The notes beneath the pieces were generated by a model. It was given only the letters and a program-made list of their open reading frames with translations. It was not told the DNA's origin and did no database searches. The position numbers and the translations under genes are program-made. Shown in pieces: positions 17,302 to 26,182 of a stretch of 64,000 nucleotides of DNA; the stretch's first letter is position 1, and every line of letters begins with the position of its first letter. This stretch comes from AP-15 sp963735445 (GTDB lineage Bacteria > Pseudomonadota > Alphaproteobacteria > ATCC43930 > CGMCC-115725), in assembly GCA_963735445.1 (NCBI GenBank), contig CAVTLC010000034.1, positions 51,338-115,337 on the forward strand, in the 5' to 3' direction.

Positions 17302-18111
17302 ATGCCGTCGATGTTCAATGCGCGCGACGCCGCCAACTACGAGCGGCTGATGGGCCGTTGGAGTCGGCGGCTGGCTCCGGTTTTTATCGAGCACGCCGGT
17401 ATCGCCGATGGCGAGAACATTCTGGAAGTCGGCTGCGGTACCGGCAGCCTGACCTTTGCGCTGCCCGAGGCGGCAAACATCGCCAGCCTGACGGCGATCG
17501 ATCATTCCGAGATCTATCTCGCCGCCGCCCAGGCGAAAAACCGCGACGCGCGCATTCACATCGAGCACGGCGATGGCAGCGCGTTGCGCTTTGCCGATGC
17601 GAGCTTCGATCGCGCGGTGTCGATGCTGGTCTTGCCCTCTGTACTGCCGCGACCTGAGCAGGCGGTGGCCGAGATGAGGCGGGTCACGCGACCGGGCGGG
17701 GTCGTCTGTGCGGCATTCTGGGATTCGCCCGGAGGAGCTGTCGCCAACCGCATGTTTTGGGATACCGCCGCGGCACTCGACGAAGCCGCTGCGGCGGCCC
17801 GCGACCGCACAATGGGGCGGCCGATTTATGCGCCTGGCGCTTTGCCGCGGATTTGGGCCGAGGCGGGTTTGACCGAGATCGACCTGCGCTCGCTGACGAT
17901 CCGCATGGATTTCGTAAACTTCGATGATTACTGGAGTCCCTACGCCACGGGCGAAGGAATGCTCGGCGATTACGTCGCGAGCCTCGACCCCGCTCGGCGC
18001 GGCCGGCTCCAGCAGCATTTGCGTTCGGCTTATCTGTGCGGCCGCCCCGATGGCGAGCGGTCGTTTGTCGCTGTGGCGCTGTCGTGCCGCGGCGTCGTAC
18101 CAATTCGTTAG
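17302..18111 (+). CDS. Class I SAM-dependent methyltransferase
   Basis: A 269-residue methyltransferase. Motif I is ILEVGCGTGSLTFALPE (about residues 40-56), the acidic end of strand 2 is TAIDHSEIY, motif II/III is FDRAVSMLVLPSVLPRPEQA, and VTRPGGVVCAAFWDS follows. It is of the UbiE/Methyltransf_11 type. The substrate is unknown. It is 98 bases downstream of the luciferase-like monooxygenase and could be part of the same catabolic or biosynthetic unit. Convergent with the next gene. Confidence 0.88.
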   Translation: MPSMFNARDAANYERLMGRWSRRLAPVFIEHAGIADGENILEVGCGTGSLTFALPEAANIASLTAIDHSEIYLAAAQAKNRDARIHIEHGDGSALRFADASFDRAVSMLVLPSVLPRPEQAVAEMRRVTRPGGVVCAAFWDSPGGAVANRMFWDTAAALDEAAAAARDRTMGRPIYAPGALPRIWAEAGLTEIDLRSLTIRMDFVNFDDYWSPYATGEGMLGDYVASLDPARRGRLQQHLRSAYLCGRPDGERSFVAVALSCRGVVPIR

Positions 18112-18157
18112 CCGCGGGACGGCGTCATCTCGCTCCAGGTGCTTCGGGGCCGCCGGA

Positions 18158-18787
18158 TTATTGGCGTCGATAGCGGCCGGCGACGATTCGCAGATGATCG
18201 CGGAAATGCGGGCGCATACGCTCGGTCCACGGCGTATTGGCGGCGGCCCTCCATGCCGGCGAAGCCTGCACCTCCGGCGTGGCGAGATGGTAGAGCGCGA
18301 CATAGCGTTGCACCGCACCGGCGCCATGATAACGGCGAGCGCATAGGGTCCCGGGGACCGCGGCCAATGCCGGAATATGCTCGGTATCGTACCATTCGTT
18401 GAATTCGGCCTCGTGTTCGGGCGCCACATTCATCGCGTTCACCAATAACCCGCCGGCATCTTCGGGCGCTCGCATATCGCCTGGCAGGATCTGGTGGCCT
18501 TCGTAGCGCATCAGCATTTTGAGCCGTGCGGTCAGCCGTTTTGACCATACCGACAGATTGTCACCGCCAATCGCGCGATAAGCGGCGCTGCTGAGCACGT
18601 CGACATTATCGAGGTCATAGGTCGCGACGGAGATCTTCGAGTTCGCTAGCCCAATCCAACGCTCGCACGAGCCAAACCCAGGTATCCGTTGCCGTTCGGG
18701 TATGTGTTCGAGATCATACCAATCGTGAAACTCGTCCTCGGCAACATTGGTGAAATCCATCGCCGCCAGCAAAATGCCCCTTGCCAT
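18158..18787 (-). CDS. Tandem dimeric alpha-beta barrel (DABB/EthD-like) protein
   Basis: A 209-residue protein made of two similar halves: FTNVAEDEFHDWYDLEHIPE near residue 11 and MNVAPEHEAEFNEWYDTEHI near residue 116. The repeated E-F-x-x-W-Y-D-x-E-H-I-P core is typical of stress-responsive DABB/EthD-like proteins that build a ferredoxin-like dimer, so here one chain probably makes both halves of the barrel. The start at 18787 has a strong AAGGAG site; the longer frame upstream runs through the intergenic region. Members often act in polyketide or aromatic catabolism, or have no known role. Function not assigned. Confidence 0.78.
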   Translation of the reverse strand: MARGILLAAMDFTNVAEDEFHDWYDLEHIPERQRIPGFGSCERWIGLANSKISVATYDLDNVDVLSSAAYRAIGGDNLSVWSKRLTARLKMLMRYEGHQILPGDMRAPEDAGGLLVNAMNVAPEHEAEFNEWYDTEHIPALAAVPGTLCARRYHGAGAVQRYVALYHLATPEVQASPAWRAAANTPWTERMRPHFRDHLRIVAGRYRRQ

Positions 18788-19003
18788 CGCCCGCTCCTTC
18801 CGGTGTCCCAGAAGTATCGGTGAGGCTGCTGCTCGAATCCAGAAGGCGTGACACGAAAACGGCGCGATGCTGCACGAGGGTCGCAGCAAACCAACGTAAT
18901 TAACTACGAAACTCAGTAGAAGCTGTTCGATAATTGTGATAGCGCTGGCGCTCCGGAAATAAAAATTCTTCGAGACCGACCTCATTAAATCAAGGAACAT
19001 CGC

Positions 19004-21062
19004 GTGAGGAGTAGTGCCGCGTTTGCTGTTGTGCTTCTTATGACAGCATTGTTTGCGGCGCGGGGTAGCGCGCAGACTGGGCAGCCGGTCAAGGACCCGC
19101 GCCTGGACCTTTTTCTGAAGGTCATGCGCGGACCTTCGACTGGTGACAGCCCCGCTCCGACAAACCAAATTTCGCAGACCCGGTTAGAACAAATGCTGCG
19201 TATCTTCCCGGCAGCGCAGATCGGTCACGGCACCGGGCAAGCTCTGTCGCAGAGTTCACCCGGAGGCGCTCCCGCCGCGCAGGACCCCTCGATCTACGGG
19301 TTTTGTTACGAGGCGTGCCGAACCGAGCGCGCCGTCGGCAGCTGCGGCACAACGGCATCGGGCGAGAACGGCCCGCCACAGAAGCTTTGCGATCCGATTG
19401 AGGATACGGCGACGTTGCGGGCGATCATCGGGCCTCCTTCCGTTACCGGCACAACCCCTAACACCAGCCCGTTTGTTGATGACAATACTGGGCCCGACGG
19501 CATGCAGCCGGCGGGTTACACCTTTCTCGGGCAGTTTATCGATCATGATGTGACCCGGACGACAACCGCCCTTGCGGCCCTGGGGGCGCTCGATCGATCG
19601 GCGCAAAGCGATGCTTCGGTGCAGACGACTCTCGCCGCCGCCGGGATCACCCCCGGGCTGCTGCACCAGGCGGTTGCGGACGCTGCGGCACCCGGCTCGG
19701 CGCTGAGCGCAAACAGCGGCAAGCTCGATCTCGACGCGGTTTATGGCGTGCCGGATTTCGCGACGCTAACCGGGATCAGCGCGCCGTGGTTTGAGCAGGT
19801 GAACGGCAGCTACACCGGTCGGTTTGCTATGCGCGAGGTCGTGGCTCCGAATTCGGGCGATGCGCCCGGCGCCATTACCGGATTTGATTTCCAACGCACC
19901 GCGGCTGGGGCTGCGGAGGTGCCCGATCCGCGCAACAGCGAGCACAAGATGATCTCGCAATTGCAGAATCTGTTCGAGCTGGCGCACAACGATTGCCTCG
20001 ACCGCGCGCTCGGCGGGATCGCGACGCCGAGCCGGCAGCAGATCGGCACCGCCTTTGATGGCTGCCACCATAAGGTGGTGTGGACCTACGAGACGATTGT
20101 CGCGACCGATTTCCTGCCGCGCATCTCGGCCGAAGCGAGTTTAAACCGCGTTGCACCGGGTGCGTTGCACGCCTATTCCCGCGGAACGACCGCGACATCA
20201 GTGCTGCCGGCGCTCTCCGGAGTGCGCAATTTTCTCTACAGCTGCACCCCCGGGCATGACATGCAAATTCCGCATGAGTTCGCGGTGGCGGCGTTTCGTC
20301 TCGGCCATTCGCTCGTGCGCGATGATTACGTGCTGCGTACGGGCGAAGAGCGTCCGTTATTCGCCGCAGCCGGGCAGCCCGAGACGGAAGGTCTCGTCGG
20401 CGACAATTCATTGCAGCCCGGGAACGTCATCGACTGGCGTTTTTTCTTCGACCTTGGTGGCGAGACCGCGCAAGCAGTTCGGCCGCTCGATACGCTGATC
20501 TCCGACAAGTTGTTCTCGTTGCCGGTCGCGGCAATTCCTCCCGGCCCCGATGCCAACGGCAAGGACACTTCGACAGAACTCAACCTGCCGCGCCGCAATC
20601 TGCTGCGTGCGTCGGAGCCGACTTCGGTGCTGACCGGTGCGGTCGGCCTCGCAACCGGCGAAGAGACCGAGCGATACGCGCAGCGACGCATTCACGACCT
20701 CCATGACTCGACAGCCGAGGTCAAATCCTTATTGGGAGCGCGTTTGGCGAGCGCCGGTTTCAAGCCCGACGCGTTCGGCGGGCGCACACCGCTGTGGCTT
20801 TTCATCCTGGCCGAGGCCGAAGCAACCCAGAAAGAGCCAGCGCCTCGGCGAACTCGGGAGCCATATCGTCGACGAATTTCTGCTCGGCTCGCTCCGCTGC
20901 GACCGCGGCTCGGTGCTTTACGCTAAGTCGGCCGACCTAAAGGGCTGGGGGCCGAGCGAAGCCGTCGCGCAAAACCGGCGCTATTCGATGCCGGACCTGA
21001 TCGGCTATCTGCAGGCAAACGCGAAATTCGGTGGCCAGCCGATCCGCCTCTACGGCCGCTAA
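19004..21062 (+). pseudogene. Secreted animal-type haem peroxidase, frameshifted near the C-terminus
   Basis: A secreted peroxidase of the animal haem peroxidase (XPO/cyclooxygenase-like) superfamily, about 685 residues if repaired. A signal peptide is present (AFAVVLLMTALFAARGSAQ). The distal-side motif is FLGQFIDHDVTRT near residue 177 (His ligand region and haem-linking Asp) and the proximal-side region is FRLGHSLVRDDYVLRTGEER near residue 430. At 20831-20833 (AAA within AACCCAGAAAGAGCC) the frame breaks: the original frame runs to 20926 with nonsense, while the next frame continues with family-like RLGELGSHIVDEFLLGSL and QPIRLYGR to the stop at 21060-21062. One extra base explains it. GTG start at 19004. 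May be a sequencing indel, in which case the protein is intact. Confidence 0.85.
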
Positions 21063-21073
21063 TCGACGCATTG

Positions 21074-22348
21074 TTATTCAGCCGGCATCGGGAGTGGCAG
21101 ACCTTCTCGCCCGGAGCGGCCGATCAGCAGAACCAGCAATGCCGCAGCCAAGCACATCAGGCCGGCAGCCATAAAGGCTTCGAGATAGGTCCCGAGTGCC
21201 GTCCGCAACGCACCGGCCGCGAATGCTGCCATCGCCGCGCCCATCTGATGCGCCGCGGCAATCCAACCAAACATGACCGGCCCGCGGGCGGCGCCAAAGA
21301 TCTGCGCCGTTAGCCGCACTGTGGGCGGGATCGTCGCGATCCAATCAAGACCGTAAAACACCGCGAACACCGGCAAACCGTAAAACGACAATCCAAAGGC
21401 GAAAGGCAGATACACCAGCGACAACCCGCGCAGCCCGTAATACCAGGCGAGGAGTCCGCGATTGCTCCATCGGTCGCTCAACCAGCCCGACACGGTGGTC
21501 CCAATCAAGTCGAAGACTCCCATGGCGGCCAGCAGGGTCGCCCCCTGCACCTCGGGAATTCCGTGATCGACACAGGCCGGGATCAGATGGGTGCCGATTA
21601 GCCCGTTGGTCGAGGCGCCACAAATGAAAAAGCTGCCGGCGAGCAGCCAGAAATCGCGCGAACCCAACCCATCCCGCAGCGCGAAGAGCGCCGTCGCGAC
21701 CGGATTACCACGACTGGATGCGCTAGGCGCCGCATCGGATTGGGCGCCATAGGGTGCCAGCCCGATATCGCTCGGGCGATCGCGCATCAAAAACGCGACG
21801 AGCGGGATCAGGGCTGCCGCGACCGCGGCCACCGTAAAGGATGCGACGCGCCAGCCGTGATGCACGGCGAGACTCGCGAGTACAGGCAGAAAAATGAGCT
21901 GACCCGTGGCTGTGCTCGCGGTCAGCACGCCCATCACCAGACCCCGGCGCACCGAAAACCAACGTGCCGCGACCGTCGCACCAAGCACCAAGCCCGTCGA
22001 CCCGCTGCCGATCCCGACCACCACACCCCATAACAGCACCATCTGCCAAGGCCGGGTCATCAGCGGGGTCAGCGCGACGCCGATCGCGATCAGCGCCAAT
22101 GCCGTCAACATCGTGCGGCGCAGTCCAAAACGCTCCATCACTGCTGCGGCGAACGGACCGATCAGCCCGTAAAGGAAGATGTTGATCCCGATCGCCAACG
22201 AGATCGTTCCGCGCGACCAGCCAAATTCGCCTTCGAGAGGGACGATCAGCACCCCGGGCGTCGCGCGCATGCCCGCCGCGCCGAGTAAAGTCAAAAAGGT
22301 GATCGCGGCGACCACCCAGGCGTAATGCAGCTTCGCCGGTCTTGCCAC
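21074..22348 (-). CDS. MFS transporter
   Basis: A 424-residue 12-helix major facilitator superfamily permease. The N-terminus (HYAWVVAAITFLTLLGAAGM) is helix 1; the second-to-third-helix loop (VMERFGLRRTMLTALALI) fits the GXLXDRXGRR-like signature in the oxalate/formate-antiporter-like or NarK-neighbour subfamily (GMRATPGVLIVPLEGEFGWS). The central loop has DRPSDIGLAPYG. The substrate cannot be inferred, but the tight divergent pairing with a TetR regulator and a palindrome between them suggests it exports or imports the regulator's ligand. Confidence 0.9.
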   Translation of the reverse strand: MARPAKLHYAWVVAAITFLTLLGAAGMRATPGVLIVPLEGEFGWSRGTISLAIGINIFLYGLIGPFAAAVMERFGLRRTMLTALALIAIGVALTPLMTRPWQMVLLWGVVVGIGSGSTGLVLGATVAARWFSVRRGLVMGVLTASTATGQLIFLPVLASLAVHHGWRVASFTVAAVAAALIPLVAFLMRDRPSDIGLAPYGAQSDAAPSASSRGNPVATALFALRDGLGSRDFWLLAGSFFICGASTNGLIGTHLIPACVDHGIPEVQGATLLAAMGVFDLIGTTVSGWLSDRWSNRGLLAWYYGLRGLSLVYLPFAFGLSFYGLPVFAVFYGLDWIATIPPTVRLTAQIFGAARGPVMFGWIAAAHQMGAAMAAFAAGALRTALGTYLEAFMAAGLMCLAAALLVLLIGRSGREGLPLPMPAE

Positions 22349-22386
22349 CGCGATATACTCCCGCTATCAAAGGCGCGAGAAATGTG

Positions 22387-22404
22387 AGAGACAGGTCTGT
22401 CTCT
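22387..22404. promoter_or_regulatory. Likely TetR operator palindrome
   Basis: A perfect 8-bp inverted repeat, AGAGACAG then GT then CTGTCTCT, placed in the 90-base gap between the divergent MFS and TetR genes. Size and placement fit a TetR-family operator that would repress both genes. Seen directly as a palindrome; the regulator assignment is inference. Confidence 0.65.
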
Positions 22405-22438
22405 TGTCAACACAATTGGTGCAGGGCAGGAATGCCGA

Positions 22439-23020
22439 ATGATTGGGGCCGACGATAAAAGGCCGGTACGCGAGCGCATCCTCGAAATCGCCGCCGAGAT
22501 GTTTTATCGCGACGGCATTCGCGCAGTCGGTATTGACGCGATCATCGCCCGCTCCGGCGTCGCCAAGATGAGCCTCTATCGCAACTTTCCCTCGAAAGAC
22601 GCGCTGGTCACCGCCTGGCTCGAAGACCGCAACCAAGCCTTCTGGCAACGCTGGGATCGGGTCGAGGCGAGCTGCTCCGGCGACCCGCGGGCGCAACTAG
22701 GCGCGATCCTGGACATGGTCGCCGCCAGGGTTACCCACCCGCGCTGGCGGGGCTGCCCATTCCTGAACACCGCCACCGAATTTCCCGAGGCGGATCACCC
22801 GGCGCGCGCCGTGATCCTGTCGAATAAACGGGCCGTTTATGAGCGGTTGCGCAATCTCACGGAGGCTGCCGGGGCTCACGATCCCGACCTCCTGGCCCAG
22901 CAGCTACAGCTGCTGATCGACGGCGCCTATGCCATTGGCCAAAGTCTCGGTCCCAACGGCCCGGCAAGAACCGTCGCTAGTGCCGGCCGGGCGCTAATCG
23001 CGGTACAGATCGCCCCGTAA
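22439..23020 (+). CDS. TetR/AcrR family transcriptional regulator
   Basis: A 193-residue repressor. The N-terminal helix-turn-helix is standard: RERILEIAAEMFYRDGIRAV, GIDAIIARSGVAKMSLYRNF, PSKDALVTAWLEDR. The C-terminal domain includes GCPFLNTATEFPEADHPAR (typical of the TetR_C_33-like group around a Cys-Pro-Phe core) and a LLIDGAYAIGQS helix. It is divergent from the MFS gene with a palindrome between, and so probably represses that transporter and itself until a ligand binds. Confidence 0.92.
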   Translation: MIGADDKRPVRERILEIAAEMFYRDGIRAVGIDAIIARSGVAKMSLYRNFPSKDALVTAWLEDRNQAFWQRWDRVEASCSGDPRAQLGAILDMVAARVTHPRWRGCPFLNTATEFPEADHPARAVILSNKRAVYERLRNLTEAAGAHDPDLLAQQLQLLIDGAYAIGQSLGPNGPARTVASAGRALIAVQIAP

Positions 23021-23105
23021 GTAGTTTTGCGCGGCGTGCTGTCGCGTCTATTCTGCAACGACGACAAGGGAGAGCGCCGATGCCGAGGATTCGCCCGGAA
23101 GAAGG

Positions 23106-23243
23106 GCTGTCGCCGACAGGCTGCCAAACGGGCGTCTCGAACTGTTCGGCGGCTATGGTCACGGGATCAATCTGTTGCAGCCCGAGCGCTGCGCCCGTGC
23201 GGCGCTCGATTTCTGGCGTGAGGTCGAGGCAACCAGCGCCTAA
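23106..23243 (+). pseudogene. Possible alpha/beta hydrolase C-terminal remnant
   Basis: Reading the frame that ends in TAA at 23241-23243 gives ADRLPNGRLELFGGYGHG followed by INLLQPERCARAALDFW. This looks like the last 40 residues of an alpha/beta-hydrolase (the GHG would hold the catalytic His, then the terminal helix). No matching body lies upstream. In a different frame, a GGGAGAG site and ATG at 23080 look like the start of a lost gene. Together they suggest an internal deletion that removed most of a hydrolase gene. It is short, so chance is possible. Confidence 0.4.
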
Positions 23244-23316
23244 TTCATAGACGCGTGCAGCCACGGCCACCGAAACGATGTATTAACGGCTGACGCGAGC
23301 ACACGGAGCAATCGCG

Positions 23317-23868
23317 ATGGCGCGCCTGCCGTATCTCGATAAATCTGATTTGTTGCCCGAACACCAGGATCTGCTGGCGCGCAATATCAATCTTTATCGC
23401 TTGCTAGCACATAGCCCGCGTGCCGCGCGGAGCTTGAATACCTTGGCGCGCTACATTCGCGACGGTAGCCGGCTCGATCCACGGTTACGGGAGTTGGCCA
23501 TTCTGCAGGTCGGCTATATGACCCGATCCGCGTATGAATACTCGCATCACATCCGGATCAGCCGCGACTTCGAAGTATCCGACGACGACATTCGCGCGAT
23601 TGCCGATGAAACCGCCGGCCGGCCGAGTTCGCTCGATCCGCTGGCGCGCGCAGTACTCCGTGCTACGCGCGAGCTTACCGGCGATCTCCGGGTGTCGGAC
23701 GAAACATTCGCGACGTTACGTCAAGGCCTTGATGACGAGCGGCTGACCGACCTGTTCATCACGATCGCCTATTACAACGGTCTCGTCCGCCTGATGGCTG
23801 CGCTACAAATCGACGTCGAGGACGAATATCTCGCCTACCTCGACGAATTTCCGTTGCCAAAGGCTTAG
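23317..23868 (+). CDS. Carboxymuconolactone decarboxylase family protein
   Basis: A 183-residue AhpD-like/CMD-domain protein. The start MARLPYLDKSDLLPEHQDLL and the core RLRELAILQVGYMTRSAYEYSHH segment match the family, except that the usual E-x2-C-x2-C peroxidatic region has no cysteines (RSAYEYSHH instead). The tail FITIAYYNGLVRLMAALQID is the conserved C-terminal helix. Without the Cys pair it is unlikely to be a thiol peroxidase and may be a decarboxylase-like or lyase-like member. Function not assigned beyond family. Plus-strand gene next to a probable hydrolase remnant. Confidence 0.82.
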   Translation: MARLPYLDKSDLLPEHQDLLARNINLYRLLAHSPRAARSLNTLARYIRDGSRLDPRLRELAILQVGYMTRSAYEYSHHIRISRDFEVSDDDIRAIADETAGRPSSLDPLARAVLRATRELTGDLRVSDETFATLRQGLDDERLTDLFITIAYYNGLVRLMAALQIDVEDEYLAYLDEFPLPKA

Positions 23869-23886
23869 GGACTTACCCGCGCGCTG

Positions 23887-24258
23887 TCACCGGCTCGCCA
23901 AGGCCCGGGCGAGTTGGCTGACCGCTTCCTGATGCTTTTCGTTGCGGATTTCGGCGAAGTTGCGCGCAATCTCGAGCAGCATCCGCTGGTGAGGCGTAAT
24001 CTGCCGTGGACCTTCCTGGCCGATGCCTTCGTAAAAGTATGTGATCGGAGCGCTCAGTGCGCGGGCGATCTCGAACAGCCTTCCGGCCGAAACCCGATTT
24101 ATGCCGCGCTCATATTTATGCGCTTGTTGATAGGTCACACCGATCATCTCGGCCAATTGTTGCTGGGTTAAACCCAGCATAATACGCCGCTCGCGAATGC
24201 GCGCACCGACATGGTCGTCAATGGCGGCGGTTGAGCGTCCTCTCTTTGGCTTTGCCAT
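23887..24258 (-). CDS. XRE-family helix-turn-helix transcriptional regulator
   Basis: A 123-residue DNA-binding protein with a Cro/CI helix-turn-helix at about residues 17-71: IRERRIMLGLTQQQLAEMIG, VTYQQAHKYERGINRVSAGR, LFEIARALSAPITYFYEG. The C-terminal third (RMLLEIARNFAEIRNEKHQE) is a helical extension found in alphaproteobacterial single-domain members. It is convergent with the CMD-like gene (18 bases) and divergent from the YoaK-like gene across a 300-base gap. Target unknown. Confidence 0.9.
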   Translation of the reverse strand: MAKPKRGRSTAAIDDHVGARIRERRIMLGLTQQQLAEMIGVTYQQAHKYERGINRVSAGRLFEIARALSAPITYFYEGIGQEGPRQITPHQRMLLEIARNFAEIRNEKHQEAVSQLARALASR

Positions 24259-24558
24259 GCCTTCACCCGTATCAATCTGCTCATACGCTGATCTTGGCCT
24301 GCGCCACTTATATCAACACGATGGCCAACGTTTCATTCCAGCGGCACGGCCCAGCGGACAAGTTTCTCTGGTCGGGCGAACCGCAGTCTTTTCGGCCATC
24401 AACGAACGCGGCAGTCAGGCCTTCACATAATCTCCAAATGGTGTTTGCCCAGGCGGCCGACAAGGGCGTCCCGACGCAGCGCACAAACGGAACCCCCGAC
24501 GCGTTATTCGGTCGCGATGAGGTAAAAGTTAAAAGCGACAGACGAGGAGCCGAACGGG
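24259..24558. other. Intergenic gap between XRE and YoaK-like genes
   Basis: A 300-base divergent gap that should contain promoters of both flanking genes. A long open frame crosses it on the plus strand, but it lacks a ribosome site, overlaps both neighbours and has no recognisable protein. I see no confident promoter, operator or RNA structure here. Confidence 0.4.
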
Positions 24559-25215
24559 GTGACTGCGACGGTGAGGGATGGCGGCGCGACAAAGTCAGAG
24601 CTCAGGCGCGGACTGCTGCTCGCAGTATTGCTGGCAGCGCTCGCGGGCATCGTCGATGCGATCGGCTTTATCCGTCTTGGGCACCTGTTTGTCTCGTTCA
24701 TGAGCGGCAATAGCACGCAGTTCGCTGTCTCGGCCGGTCGCGGCCACTTCGCGGAAGCGCTCCCGATCCTGGTTCTGATTGTCGTGTTTGTCGCCGGAGC
24801 GGCCGGCGGTCAGCTGCTCGCTCACCTCACCGGACGCTGGCACCTTACCGCAGTCCTCGCCACGGTAATGACGCTGCTGACCATCGCGGCGCTGTTCGAT
24901 ACGGCGCCGATGCCGATGGTGTTCGCTATGGGCATATTGAACTCGGCCATGCATCGCGCCGGCAATGTTCGAGTGAGCTTGACGTTTGTTACCGGCACTT
25001 TGGTCAGACTCGGCGAAGGTCTTGGCGATCTCTTGGCCGCACGGGCGAAAGATTGGGGATGGGCGGAACAAGCACTACCATGGCTGGGGATCACAACCGG
25101 CGGAATCCTGGCAAGTGCGGTACAGATGCGGTTCGGGGCGGCGGTCGACTGGATGCCGGTGGCGGCGGCATTTGCCCTTTTCTTGTGGTCGCTCGCTATC
25201 CCGGCCCCGGAGTAG
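24559..25215 (+). CDS. YoaK/DUF1275 family membrane protein
   Basis: A 218-residue integral membrane protein with about six helices. The N-terminal LLLAVLLAALAGIVDAIGFI and the conserved FVSFMSGNSTQFAV motif define the DUF1275/YoaK family, with a further GILNSAMHRAGNVRVSLTFV TGT element. Function unknown in the literature I know of. The GTG start at 24559 has GAGGAG 8-11 bases upstream. Its end overlaps the convergent CobW-like gene by 20 bases. Confidence 0.85.
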   Translation: MTATVRDGGATKSELRRGLLLAVLLAALAGIVDAIGFIRLGHLFVSFMSGNSTQFAVSAGRGHFAEALPILVLIVVFVAGAAGGQLLAHLTGRWHLTAVLATVMTLLTIAALFDTAPMPMVFAMGILNSAMHRAGNVRVSLTFVTGTLVRLGEGLGDLLAARAKDWGWAEQALPWLGITTGGILASAVQMRFGAAVDWMPVAAAFALFLWSLAIPAPE

Positions 25216-26174
25216 GCGGCGGCAGAAGGCAAGCGGCGAGCTGCGCTCTCAGCCCATCCGCATCCAGGTTGCGGCCGATCAGCACCAATCGGTTGTTGCC
25301 GGTCAGGCCAGCCGGCGCCTCGTCGAGGGTGAAACGCCGGCCGACAAGGTGAAACAGGTGCCGTCGGTCGCTGCAATCGATCGTCAAGACGCCCTTTGCC
25401 CGGAACACATTTGCCGGCAAGTTTTCGAGAAACGCCTGGAAACGCTCTGCGCAGAACGCCCTTTCGGTTGCAAACGAAACTGTTTCGAATGCGTCGGCAG
25501 CGAGATGGTCGTGACCGCGGTCGTCGCCGTTGTGGTCGAACCGCGGGTCAGCATGCGGCACCCCGGTTCCGAGGATCAGCGGCAACGCCACCTCGGCATG
25601 AGCCGCACGGAGGATCCGCACCGTTTCCGGCGACGGCCGCGCGGATCTTTTGTTCGACCGCGTCGACCCGTCCGCTGCCGGCCAGATCGCATTTGTTCAA
25701 CACGACAAAATCGGCATAGCGCAGCTGGTTTAGCGCCGCTTTGCTGTCCACCAGGTCGAGGCTGAAGTTTTCCGCGTCGGCGAGCGCCACGACCGCGTCG
25801 ATGCGAACCGCATCGCGAAATTCGGAGCGCAGGAAGGTCAGCAGTATCGGCAGCGGATCGGCGATGCCGGTGGTCTCGACGATCAGCCGATCAACTGGCG
25901 GCTCGCGTTGCAGCACCCGAAAGGTCGCGTCGACGAGATCATTGTTGATCGAGCAGCAAATGCAGCCATTCGCGAGTTCGAGCATGTCATCGCTGGCGCC
26001 GATGATCAGATCGTGGTCGATCGCGATCTCACCGATCTCGTTGACCATGACCGCGATGCGGAACCCTTTCTGCCGGCTGAGAATATGGTTGACGAGAGTG
26101 GTCTTTCCGCTGCCGAGAAAGCCGGTGATGATCGTAACCGGCAGGCGGGGTTCGGCGGTTTCGAGCGCCTTCAT
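25196..26174 (-). pseudogene. CobW/COG0523-family GTP-binding protein, frameshifted
   Basis: A GTPase of the COG0523 (CobW/YjiA/ZNG1) metallochaperone group, about 325 residues if repaired. Walker A is GFLGSGKTTLVNH near residue 18, the metal-binding CXCC is GCICCSINNDL near residue 71, Walker B is ETTGIADP, and the nucleotide specificity motif is NKCDLAG. After residue about 180 the frame breaks at the GGCC run 25635-25638; the other frame continues with SPETVRILRAAHAEVALPL, a His-rich linker (DHNGDDRGHDH) and the CobW C-terminal domain (RAKGVLTIDCSDRRHLFHLV) to the stop at 25196. One extra base accounts for it. These proteins are linked to zinc or cobalt allocation. Confidence 0.85.
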
Positions 26175-26182
26175 GAAAGATG

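Noticed and set aside
24231..24713. Open frame spanning the gap between the XRE and YoaK-like genes
   Set aside because: Overlaps both flanking genes, lacks a ribosome site and has no recognisable protein. The gap is better read as divergent promoters.
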